From Medicago truncatula (lineage: Eukaryota > Streptophyta > Magnoliopsida > Fabales > Fabaceae): 64,000 nucleotides of DNA. The position numbers were made by a program, and so were the translations under genes. Positions 1 to 11,636 of the stretch are shown piece by piece; positions within the stretch are counted from its first letter, which is position 1; each line of letters starts with the position of its first letter. The stretch lies in assembly GCF_003473485.1 (NCBI RefSeq), contig NC_053046.1, positions 15,138,001 through 15,202,000 of the forward strand, in the 5' to 3' direction. The notes under the pieces are model-generated. The model was given only the letters and a program-made list of their open reading frames with translations. It was not told the DNA's origin and made no database searches.

Positions 1-2024
1 GAGCAAATGTGATATGTAGCACCACTTTAATATCAAAGTATTTATTTTACTACGTTTAACTAAGGAGAATAGGCTATTAATTAGGTCAAGGAATGGCTCC
101 ATGAATTAAAATGAGATCACCATCGGGTAATCATTATTCTTAAACCTGTAAAGAAGTGAAGCATATACTCTTCTTCATGTAATATTATGATGAGAATTGC
201 GCATAGCTTCAAAAGCACTGGGAACATGATATGTACAATTTGGAATTGACCTATGCATTTCTAATTCTTCCCAAATTGTGCTGATATTAGTGAAACAATC
301 ACTAACACAACTTATCAACAATTCGGATTGAAGATCAGAGACACTTGCACGTTTGGCAAGAGAGAAACTTTCCTTTAAGGTGTTACAAGCATTTGAAGTT
401 ATATAAATGTGCAAAATAGTTTGGGCAATCAAAGGCGTAACCGAATTCAGGATTGCTGGTGAGAGGATCAAAAGTTGATAGAAAACAAGAGAAAAGAGGA
501 GAAAATGCAAGAAAGTAGTAGAAGTTGAATCATATTTTTTCGGATTGATTATGCTATAAGTTGTTTACAGGTATATACAACATTTACAATGAGTGATTAT
601 GATAAGCTACTGTGTAGTTTTTCTCACTGTATCATAACTAACTTTTCTAGTAACTAGGGAGGCAGTTACAACTTACAACTGTTTTGCTAACTAAAAACTG
701 GCTTAAGCTGTGATTTCTTGTGTTACAAGTAACAAGTCAGCTTCCAATGTGTTTGTGTTATGCTTCAATAACTGCAACATTCCTTACCCTCATTGGTAGG
801 GTTTAAGCTATCACAAGAGCTTCCATCATGAAAGTGAAAATTGTGCTTCATGATAACAACATATGCTTCATCGATCATGACTAAGCGATATAGTTTGTTC
901 CATTGACCGGTGATTTACGAAGATATTTGTTGGCTTTTCCCTGGTGTGTGAATGTTAAAGGGATTATGTGAATGATCAACTGGAGCAGTGATTATAGGAA
1001 TATCGTGATTAAGTGACGAAGCATACCAAAATGAAAATCCCTTGAGGATCAAAGAACAACAAGGGGAAAAGATTCCATCAAGATTCAAACACAAGATCGC
1101 AACCAGAGTGAATGATACCATGTCGAAATTGTACATGAGGAAGAAATAAAAAGGGGATTCTAAGAGACTTTGAGGGAAACTTGGAGAATAAGTTTGTTCA
1201 ATTCAACTCAATAAGTGATCACAAGTACAATGTAGCTTTTATACAAATAATGGGTCAGTTGGCATTCTAACAAAATTTGCCTAGTCAACAATAACTTGCT
1301 AACAAACTCAAGTAATCACTAACAAACTAAAACTAACAATGGTTAACCCTTCAACGCGAGATTTTAACAAATCAGACTGGAGATCTATTTGGCTAGACCT
1401 TTGGATCATGGTTCAATCGTGGTTGAACCAAATGATAAATAAATAATAAAAAAGTAACAAAATTAATAAACAAAAATCGATTCAACCAGACTATAATGTA
1501 ACCGAAATCAAACCAACCAATGAACTAGTCAATTTAAAAGCCTTATTTTGATCCATTTCAATACATACAATATGCATGGGTGACACTCTTGAGTTCTGAC
1601 AAATAGTAATTGTTTAACTAACAACATAATGCAGCTTCTATGCAGACTCATTAAATTTTGATTCAGTGTCCAATTCAATGATTCTTTAAAGATTTCACTG
1701 TGTGCATTGCTGCAGAGTCATTAAATTTTGATACAGTGTAGGGATCCAAATCAGATTTTGATAGATACCAGTGTCTAAACTCTAAAGCAATGTTTTGCAA
1801 TGCAAGAAGATGAAATGATGATCACATAATACTTCCATTCTCATTAAATTTAGATCAATAACAATGAAAGAGGACATAGTACAATAATATTAAGCCAACA
1901 ATAACAAAGGACAAGCTCATTACTAAATAGATCACATTAAATAGGAAACGGTTCCATTATTCAACCACATTATGTAACAATACATTTATTAAAATACTAG
2001 CTTGTCATTCAACTCATTAAACTT
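1..2024. other. Gene-poor left edge, no supported gene
   Basis: I see no recognisable gene here. A minus-strand open frame at 175-510 has a hydrophobic, signal-like beginning and several cysteines, but its frame has no ATG and I cannot match it to a family. A second minus-strand frame at 915-1136 starts with a hydrophobic stretch and is likewise unassigned. Either could be part of a small secreted-protein gene or its relic; sequence alone does not decide. The remainder is AT-rich non-coding DNA. Confidence 0.5.
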
Positions 2025-3568
2025 CTATGCAGCAAGTGATTGAACATACTCATCCACCTCAATGAAGTTCTTGACTGCAAAATTTTTGACAATACTTGGA
2101 TCAGGAATATCATTACTAACTTTAACATACTCAGCACACCATTTCATCTCACATCCTTCTCCAACTGGTATTAAAGCTAGGTGTCCCTTGAATGATTTGT
2201 AGTACTGGAGAAGATCCCCTTCAATTATACAATAGGTTGCTGTCCTCTTTTCATCATCAGCAGCATCAATCTTCTCCGTCGACGACTTTGCAAGTTGTGA
2301 TCCTACAACATATGCCACCAAATTAGATAAGTAGATATCAAAATGTACAAAGATTTTCAATTGGTCACGATAAACTAGATCGATGCACGAATCTCTTGTC
2401 GAATTAGCGCAGTGGCGACTGTCTAGCTTTGTATGTAACCTAATGAGATGGACTTTGAATTTAACTGTTAATGTATGACCTAGTGTCTCTACCTCTCCCT
2501 AAATAAATATATAATGTTGCTCCTTCCCTTAAGTCAACATAGGAGGTTATAGCATTGTTCAAAATTTTAGGCATAGATCAAAGAAAATTGGACTAAACTA
2601 GCTAAACATAATTATAATAACACTAAATGCAGTTATCACTTGTAGAGAATATTTAATTTGATATTGGAACTTGGATCTTCAGTCGTGCACCACTACAGTC
2701 GTTGGATCTAGATCCAATGACATTGTGCAACTGATGTAGAAGATCCAAAATCCCAATTTTTATGTTTTTAAAATGTAGCCACATGATTAGAAACACATTT
2801 TTTTTCTTCTATTTTGAATTCTCAAATTAAATATAATTCAAAATTTTCTAATAGTTTATTATAACTAGGCCATAAAAAAAGAAAAGAAAAGAATAGTATC
2901 CCAATTTACAAGTAGTTCCTCTCTCCCATAATAATTGTTACATTTGCAAAAAAAAATGTTTCTCCTCAAATAATTGCCACTTTTGGTCTCCAATTTAACT
3001 TTAATTACTTACAATTTTATCATCTAATTAATATAATTTACATCACTCACAAGTCATTATTCTCTACTTTACGTTTAATGCAATGAGAACACGCCAATAA
3101 GTATAATAAGGATAAATTAATAAAATCATATTCTCTTTCTTTCATTTATCATCTGTTTTTTTAATTTGTATGAAATCGTCAAATGCAACAAATATTATAG
3201 TACAAAGGGAGCATGATGTATAGCTGCTTTCAATATAAGGGTAAAAAACAAAGAAGAAAATAAATGAAAGTTTCATTTATACCCAAAATGCCCTTCATTC
3301 TACCAAAAAAGAATTTTTTATTTATTTTTTGTCTAATAGCCTAGTGGCTGAAACTCACTAAAGAAGAAATTTTACCTTCAGCATAAGTGAAGTGGCGGAT
3401 AGAGCCAGGAGCTTTACCATCACCTTCAATGATCTCAATGCTTTTGTAGTCATGTGGAAAGGCCTTAGGGAAAATAGTTGTAGAATCCCTAATGGTTTGC
3501 CAATACTTGTCTACATTAGACTTGAGTTCAATGTCTACCTCTAGCTTTCCACGAAGAGCTACAGCCAT
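2025..3568 (-). CDS. MLP423-like protein (Bet v 1 / major latex protein family)
   Basis: A two-exon gene. Exon 1 (3568-3376) runs from ATG to a GT donor after 64 codons plus one base. Exon 2 (2302-2025) follows a GTAG acceptor and ends in TAG, giving 156 residues, normal for this family (about 150-155). The phase-1 intron of about 1.07 kb sits in the usual place for Bet v 1 genes. Visible motifs are FPKAFPHDYKSI, the glycine-rich loop EGDGKAPGS (residues 48-56) and a C-terminal helix with VKNFIEVDEYVQS. These resemble Arabidopsis MLP423 more than pathogenesis-related PR-10 proteins. Members form a cytosolic hydrophobic-ligand pocket; the ligand of this one is unknown. The conserved neighbours downstream (PBL28-like kinase, GNAT) support the MLP423 assignment. 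Confidence 0.9.
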
Positions 3569-6500
3569 GATTCAACAAGCTACAAAGAAATTAAAACTTT
3601 AAAGTAGCTAGATTGATATGCTTTGAGAATAATGAGACAATGATCACATGCATTATGCATATTATATAGAAACAAAACTTGTGATGTAGGATAAAGGCCA
3701 TAATAAATTCAGTAGTTGCTAGTTCAGCTACCACTTTTACTAGCCACATCTAACTTTTCAGGTGAAGTTATGAATCAGTGCTCATAAATTCTACGATCAA
3801 AGAAAATTGATCATTAGACCTTGTGTATATTATATGGCCCTTGGTTAATATTTAATTTGAGATTTGAGTGTAAATTAGTCCACCTAGATTGACATTGAGG
3901 TTAATCGAATATGAGATATTGAAAAAGAGTACACTCTAAGGTCTCAAACCAAACCTAAGTGGGCTAAAAATCAAAATATGTTATGTTTAACTAGGTATTC
4001 ATCCAAATCCTACATCGATAAGAGAAAAACAAAAGGAGGTAGAGAGTTATTATATATATATTATAAATATGGAGAGTTAGTTTGAGTTTTTTTCACCACA
4101 ACATCTCAAGTCTCTTAGGAATATTGGGGGTTTGGGTAGTTTTGTCTCATGAGAGGGATTATAATTTTTCCTTGCAAAAATTGTAATCGAAAGGTTTACA
4201 ATTTTTTGCTTTTAAAAATTGCAATTGTGTAAGAGTTGAGAGGGTTTACAATTTTGTCTGCGCAAAAACTTGCAGGATGGGGTTTACAAGTTTTTCCTTG
4301 TAAAAATTGTAGGTTGACTAATAAATATTTATTGAGATTGTGGATATAGGTATGAAGTGTCAAATCATTGTGAGTGATGTTTTTTTTTTTGCTTCTATAT
4401 TGATTGTGCTTCCACTCTGTAGAGGTTTTCTTTAGTTGATTTTGCAACAACCGGCATCAAAACAAATGTTTCAATCATGGAAGGAAGAGAGCATAATTTT
4501 TTTTGCCGCACCCTACATTAATTTGTACATATTTAAATGTATTATGATAAATTAGAAATGAAATATATATTCTTTAAAATGTAATGTTAAATATCAAAAC
4601 GGAGTTTAATCTCATTGAAAGAGTTGAGAGGGTTTACAATTTTGTCATGAAAGGGTTTACAATTTTGTCCCCAACAAAAATTGCAATTGTGTGAGAGTTG
4701 AGAGGGTTTGCCTATTTCCTTTTGTAAAAATTGTCGGTTGAATGATATTTTTTGGCGAAATTACTTTTAGAGTTCTTTATCTTATTTATTTATAAAGTTT
4801 GAGTCATTTATCTTTTTATTTTTCCCATTTGTTCTGTATCTTTTAAAATTGCACAAATAAATCATTTTTTTTTATTTTTATTCAAAAAAACGTTGGGTTC
4901 TCACACCACATATGATAATACTGTTTTTTTATTACAAAAAATAAAACCCAGAAAGTTGATGAACATTTTCATCATCAACTCATGTTTCTTGAACAACAAA
5001 AAACCATGAGAAGCAACCGTATATTTTTCCTTCTTCTTCACATGTTTATCGTCTTTAACCCCAATCCCATTATTAAAATCTTAAATCTACATATTGCGTT
5101 GTTAAAGATCAAAACCCATAAAACATGATGCCTTTTGGAGATTGGTGTTGTATGAGTTTCTATTTGTAGCCAATGCAATTTAGAGTTTTAGGATTTTGAT
5201 AATGAGGTTTTTGTCGTTTTTTTTTTTATATAGACAAAGACGAGAATTTGTTAACTCTAAAATGGTGGTGATAGAAAGAAAAAAATAATAATAAAAAAGT
5301 AAAAAATAATATGTTTTTGTCGGTTTGAAGATGATGATGAAGAAGACAATAAAAGGTTTTTTTTTTTTTTTTTCTGGTTTTGATTTTTAGGTTGTAGAAA
5401 GACATGATAAAGATGCTCATCAATTTTTTGGGTTTTAATTTTTGTAATTAAAAAAAAAAAATTGAATTATGATAAGAAGTGTGACAACTCAAAAAAATTA
5501 ATGAAAGAAAAGGATTTATGTGTGCATGCTCTAAAAGATAAAGGACTTGAATGAAAAAATAAAAAGTTGGTCCCATAATTAAAATTACAAAGAAAGTAGA
5601 TAAAAGTTGATCCCACCATCTTAAATTCATGTGATTCTTACTCTTTTCAAAAAAATTATTTATACTAGCAGAAAGAGGGCACTCACGTGCCCTTCTTTCC
5701 ACTCTTTTTTATTGCGCCAACGTTTGAAAATTATGAACGGATTTTTATGAAATTTTAATTTTGATTAAAAGTAAAAATATAAATGTTATTTGCATTGAAA
5801 TTATAACGAATCAAACTAATCATGATTATCTATTTCAATGAAACCAACAATATAACAAAAACAATTATAATCTAAATTCTTATTTTTTTAATAACACTAA
5901 CAACAATTTTTATTATAGAAAAAGTTGTTGTTTAAGTGTATAATGGGGATGATGAAAAAGTAAGTATAGATACACTTATCTGCTTTGTTACACTTTTTTA
6001 ATGATAAAGGAAAAACTAGATATTTGTGTTTGTTACATTTTTATTTTAATATTTAACATTATTCTTATCTACTTGTTACATGTGTTATTTATATTGAAAA
6101 TTAAGAGCATTTTTTAAAAAAGAAAAAGCCAACTCAAAAAAGCTGAAAGAGTTTTTTTTTTTGTCAAATAATCTAGTGGATAAAATTCACGTTTTTTAAG
6201 GTGAATAATTGAGGTGTCGTTCGAGCCCGACCCTTGCATAAAACAATGCATGTCCCTAACAACTGAGTTTTACTCGACAAAAAGTTATTTTTTTTATATA
6301 TATATATATCCTATAGATTTTAAATATACATATTAATGAATCTATCGAAAAACTCTTTTAGTTTGCTATCATTATAAATGCTCTAAGTATTTCAAAATTA
6401 TTCACTTACCAATCCTCACACCAACAGAAATTAAACTCACACCTTTATAAATTTATAACTTTCATATTTTTACTAAAATAATTGTCTAAAGAAAATGTTT

Positions 6501-7420
6501 ACTAAAAATATACTGTTGTACAGTACTCCACTAAAAAAATACAAAATAAAAACTGTATACTGTATTTTGAATGATACTTATGATAGAACTGACATGAATC
6601 ATAATCAGCTTTGTCGGTGTCGATAAATCATAATCAGATTATTGCGAACGTGATAATAATTGAGAAGGTGCAATAAAGAAATAAATGAGTACAGCACCGC
6701 AACTGCGCAACACACACAAAACACGAGAGTAAATTTTTGCTTTTGAGAAATCAAAACACGAGAGTAAATTGTTATTTGATTTTGAATTAAATATATTTTT
6801 AATTTCTAAAAGAACTCGTTTTTTTTAACGATAAATGTCAATAATTAATTTTAAATTAATTTTTTTTCTTGTTAGTTTGACTTTACTCAAGACTTTCCTT
6901 ATTTTTTAGTTCAAATTAATTGAACCTCCCACGATCTTTTCAAGTCTAGGTTTTATTAGACTTTAATGATAATTTTAGTTCTCTGAAATATTGTAAAAAT
7001 AGTTATTTTTTAATAACTTTTCATAATAAAATAAATGGGACTACAAATGAATACTTTTTTAGGGATTAAATTTAAAAGTATATGATTTTGTAGAAACTAA
7101 AGACATACATAAACCTTGATTCATTGAAATCATAATGGTTGGTCAATTTAATCTATATTTATTTGTTAACTTAAAGAACATCAATCAATTTAATTCATTG
7201 ATCAAAATATTATTCATAACATATTGTAGCTCATAGCAATGTAAAATGGTGTCACTTAAGAGATTAATACAAGGATTTCTGAACATCTAATTATGATATT
7301 CATAACATTTTTAAAGTTAAAAAATTCGTTTACACGTCCCTCATAGGAATGGATTTTGACAAACATATTGTAGCTCGTTTGTTACCCTATGATATTTATC
7401 CCAGACACTAAAAGCATAAG
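3569..7420. other. Intergenic region between MLP gene and Mutator-like element
   Basis: No gene is supported. A direct repeat is visible: a segment of roughly 90-130 bases rich in the phrase GAGAGGGTTTACAATTTT occurs around 4190-4310 and again around 4617-4745. Poly-T/A runs produce small spurious frames at 5226-5423 and 5448-5702. A SINE copy lies at about 6152-6280 and is listed separately. Confidence 0.5.
6152..6280 (-). mobile_element. SINE copy, tRNA-derived, diverged
   Basis: Read on the minus strand this has a pol III A-box-like stretch (ACTCAGTTGTTAGGGA), a B-box-like stretch (GGGCTCGAACGAC), a segment ending in CCACTAGATTATTTGAC, and a terminal poly(A). It is the same layout as the better-preserved copy at 15065-15203. 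It is more diverged and I could not define a clean target duplication. Confidence 0.6.
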
Positions 7421-7835
7421 GAAAAATGCTCTTCTCCCATTACATTTTGCTCACTCCCAACTACACTTCCGAAAATGCTCACAGCGTGAGTTAAGTCACG
7501 TATGTGTTATACACTTGCGTAACTTAACTCACGCATGGATTAACACCTGCGTGAGTTATGTCACGATGTGTCTGTGTCAACTACGAGAACAACATAAACT
7601 CAATTTTCCCTAATTTTCTTCATTCCTTCATCATTCATACATTGATTCTATCATTTTCATCATTCATTCAATCATTCACAATAGATAACATACACATAAT
7701 AAAATAAAAAATTACGCAAAATTAAAAACCGATAAACTAATAAAAATGTCAAAAAAAATGTGCAAAGGCGCGAGTATAAATATATTACATCAAAAATCCC
7801 CCGAAAATGTCACAAAAGCATAAAAAAAAAAAAAA

Positions 7836-8485
7836 AAGAAGATGCAAATGTCATTCGAATCCGTGAGAATATTCCTAGGAACTGCCAAACTATTTGTTAT
7901 GTCGATAACTCTTTTCTTCTCCTCCTCTTTTAGTTTACCCGCAAGAAGGTGGCCGGCTAACTTTGGTGCCAACTCATGGTTGTGAATTCCACAAAGCATT
8001 GCAATCCACCAATCTTTTGTATCCTTTTGAAAGAAACCATGCAACATAAACGGACATTCACATTTCCTTGAGCCCATGCATTCAAGGTTTGGTTTCTTCC
8101 TCGTCTTAGGTCGTTTGTATTCACCACTCCTTTCACATTGCATCATCAAGAATGGCCTTTTTAACCTAGATTTATCATCAGATATAGTAAATCCAACCCT
8201 CGCCGCTAGTCGACGAACTCAACCAAGTAAATCATCTCGCTCTCGCCATCTTTCATTTGTTATAAAAAATGAGCCAGCGTCTACTTCAATACTGCGAACC
8301 TTGCCAACACCGGTAGGTACCGGTTTAGGTTTTTCTTCAATGTGAGCTTGAAAGGGAATTTTGACTTTCAACTTCACATTTACTATTGGTTTGACATCGT
8401 CGGAAGCTTCAATTATGGCCAGTTTCGGGTCAACGCCATCATCCGCCACATTTTCAACCATATCACTATGTCTATTGAATAACAA
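7836..8485 (-). pseudogene. MULE transposase N-terminal remnant
   Basis: Two minus-strand frames (8485-8219 and 8149 leftward) encode successive parts of a plant MULE transposase N-terminus. Recognisable pieces are FFITNERWRERDDLLG, then RRLAARVGFTI, then a zinc-finger-like block with KCECPFMLHG and GIHNHELAP, and finally the helix EEEKKRVIDITNSLAVPRNIL. In the family the two halves are continuous, with a Trp codon where this copy has TGA at the end of the first piece. The reading stops soon after NILTD, so the MULE catalytic domain is missing. This is a relic and cannot mobilise itself. Confidence 0.8.
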
Positions 8486-9034
8486 AATAACAAGGAAAAA
8501 ATAAAAAACTTATGCAACAAGCTAACAAAGAAAAAAGGTGGTGCAAAATTTCAAAAACATAGCATTACACCTGTGTGACTTAAGCCACGCTGAGAATTAC
8601 TTCTGCGTGCCTTAAGCCACACTGACTTAACACCTGCGTGAGTTAATTCACGTTCAACCTTCTTCCCAAAACTGACGAACCAAGCCCAAAAACCAGTAAA
8701 ATCAAATGAGTTTAGATGATACATTACTTGATATTTGATGCTTGATGAGTGTATGAACTTGCTTTCTGACGATTTGCAATGATTTGGAATGAAGATTTTG
8801 ACCCAAAAAAATTGCACTTTTTGGGTTTTTGGAGGTCGAGAGGGAAATAAAATGGTGCTTGGAGTATGGACTGATTGGTTTTGTACAAAAACAATATACT
8901 TGTAACGCCCTCTCTAATTATTTGATTATTTTAAATGAGTTTAGAATATACTTATATGATTTGTGTGATTTATATGATTTATTTTGATGAGTGATATTTT
9001 GTTATGATATATGTTATATATTTATTAATATAAT

Positions 9035-9320
9035 ATATATGTTATTTGATTTAGAAATATAATATATGTTATTTGGTTCAGAAATATATATGATTCGTTA
9101 TAGAAATATATACATGATTTGTTATAGAAATAAATGTTATTTATCATAGAAATAAGTATGATTTGTTGTAGAAATATATATAATCTGTTATAGAAATATG
9201 TATGATTTGTTGTAGAAATATATGTCATTTGCTATGGAAATATGAATGATTTGTTATGGAAATATATATATGTTATAGAGATATATTTGTTATTTATTAT
9301 TGTTATAGAAATATTTTATA
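9035..9320. repeat. AT-rich minisatellite inside the solo LTR
   Basis: A run of about a dozen degenerate copies of an approximately 20-base unit close to ATGATTTGTTATAGAAATAT. Because it is inside the LTR it presumably moved with it. Confidence 0.75.
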
Positions 9321-10535
9321 TATATGTATATATTAGAATAGAATATTAATATTTGGATTTAAGAGAAAAATAAGTAGGTTAAAGATTTATATAAATAGGA
9401 GAGACCTAGTTTAGAAAAACATAACGTACGTACGACTGCTTTTGGAGAAAAGGGAGAAAAAGTCAAGAGAAGAGGGAGAGACCTAGAGGGGCTGCGATTT
9501 CTGCAAATTAAGGTAAGGGTGAGACTAACTTTGCAATTCTATTAAGTATGTGAATCAATGGTTAGGTTTAACATGATGTAGGATGAGTTTTTGAGGAATT
9601 GAAAAGTAGGTTAAAATTGTAGAATTAATGAATAAACGGTGGAAACTTGTTAAAAAGATGTAGAAACTGTCCTTAGACCTTAGATAATGATTAAGATGAA
9701 TTAAGGAATCGAAATTAGGCTTAAAACCTTGAGGAAGGATTGAATTGGAGAAAACGAAAACTAGGTCAAAACCTTAGAATTGATGATCAAACGGTGAGAA
9801 TTGGTTTAATTGATGTAGAAAGTGTTCCTAGACCTTAGATAATGTTTAGGACGAACTTTGGAATCAAGAACAAGCTTAGAACCATGTGAATCGTCGAGTT
9901 TTTGTGAAAATAGGAAACCTGGCCGTAGCGACATTCATCTCTCGCCACGGCGAGCTATGAACCTCGCCTCGCGAGTGATGATCTTCATCGCTCGCCACGC
10001 GAGCCCCTTCCCTTCGCCTCGCGAGTTGTTTGGTGCAACTCGCCATGGCGAGTAACCTTTCCTCGCCTCGCGAGCTCAGGCAGAGAGCATGTCATATTTT
10101 GTGTTTCGACCTTTTTAGTTGGACCTTGGATGCCTTAGAGTGCCTGAACATACCTAGTATTGATTAGGATTGAATGTAGGATCAGATTGAACCCAGAACA
10201 ACACTAGTTTGGAAGATGAGTGGTACTCGCCATGGCGAGTAAGAACTCTCGCCTCGCGAGCACATCCAGAATTGAGTGCTTTTGAGGAATTTGAGACCTG
10301 AGTCGTTTGATTGGATTAGGAATGGAACCTTTGGTACTAATGAGACCTATCTAAGATGTTAACTGTTATTTGTGAAGCTATATTGAAATGCTAAGTGTTT
10401 ATAATGTGATTTATTAATTGATTGCATTACTTGAATTATTCTTGAATGATTAGGAAGTTGTTGAAAATGAATTGATATTAAGCTGTTGATATGATCTGAT
10501 TATGCTGTTATTGTTATTTAACTAAGTTGCATGAG

Positions 10536-10650
10536 TTGTTGTTGATTATCATTTGATATTGTTATATCCTGAGATGTTTATGTGTCGCCTATGTTGTTGA
10601 TTATCATTTGATATTGTTATATCCTGAGATGTTTATGTGTCGCCTATGTT
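10536..10650. repeat. 57-bp direct duplication inside the solo LTR
   Basis: A stretch starting GTTGTTGATTATCATTTG and ending TGTGTCGCCTATG occurs twice back to back, starting at about 10536 and about 10593, nearly identical. Confidence 0.85.
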
Positions 10651-11409
10651 GTTGTTGTTGGTTATGTGAAATATTTATATGCCTTATGTGGAAGATGTTT
10701 GATGTTTAAGTTGTTGATGCTTCACATTAATATTGTTATGTTGTGAATTGCAATTGATATATTGATATCTCTCTATTGTTGTGTGATTTGACTGTGCTAC
10801 TGCTGTTATTTAACTAAGTGCATGATGTCTATATATATATTATGAAATGATGACGTTTAGCTCCAAATTATTGGATGCATGATGATATGTTGATTACGAT
10901 GATTACGGTGTTTTGTTGTTAAGAGTCCATGCATAGCATTTCATTGAGCTTTGTCCTCACCACGATTAGGAGCTTTGTCCTCCGCACGTTTTAGGAGCTT
11001 TGTCCTCCGCACGATAAAAGTATATTAATACTTATGATGACGATTGGTACCACATGCATATAAGTGTCTAAGTTGCATTGTCGCATTTGTCGAGTCAAGG
11101 TCGTTGTGATGAATTATCATCCATGAGTTGTTAAGTTGTCGATGAATTATCATCTATGAGTCGTCGAGTTGTCTTCTACCTATGTGTTGTTAAAGAAGTA
11201 CCTACGAAGATTATACGATGTTTATGATGTGAATTATATGATATTGATTATGATATTGTTATGTTGTTTAACATATTGGTTATGATATTGTTACGTTGCT
11301 ATGTTGTTTAAAATATTGAGTATGATATTGTTATGTTGTTTAACATGTTGATTATGATATTGTTACGTTGCTATGTTGTTTAAGATATTGATTATGATAT
11401 TGTTACGTT

Positions 11410-11636
11410 GCTATGAATATGTTGTTGTTATGTTTTCATAAGATGATGAATACGTTGTTACTTAATTATTATAAAGTGATGAACATGTTGTTCCATATAT
11501 GATTAATTATTATTAAGTGAATGCTATGAATATGTTGTCGTTATGTTTTCATAAGATGATGAATACGTTGTTACTTAATTATTATAAAGTGATGAACATG
11601 TTGTTACATATATGATTAATTATTATTAAGTGAATA
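11410..11636. repeat. 113-bp direct duplication inside the solo LTR
   Basis: A unit that begins GCTATGAATATGTTGT and contains TTTTCATAAGATGATGAATA starts at 11410 and again at 11523, with only a few differences. It is part of a longer stretch (about 11210-11960) of GATATTGTTATGTTG-like repeats. Confidence 0.8.

Noticed and set aside
175-510. Possible small secreted or pectinesterase-inhibitor-like protein
   Set aside because: No in-frame ATG and no convincing cysteine spacing or family motif.
915-1136. Possible secreted peptide with hydrophobic start
   Set aside because: No family match and no cleavage-plus-mature-peptide pattern I could defend.
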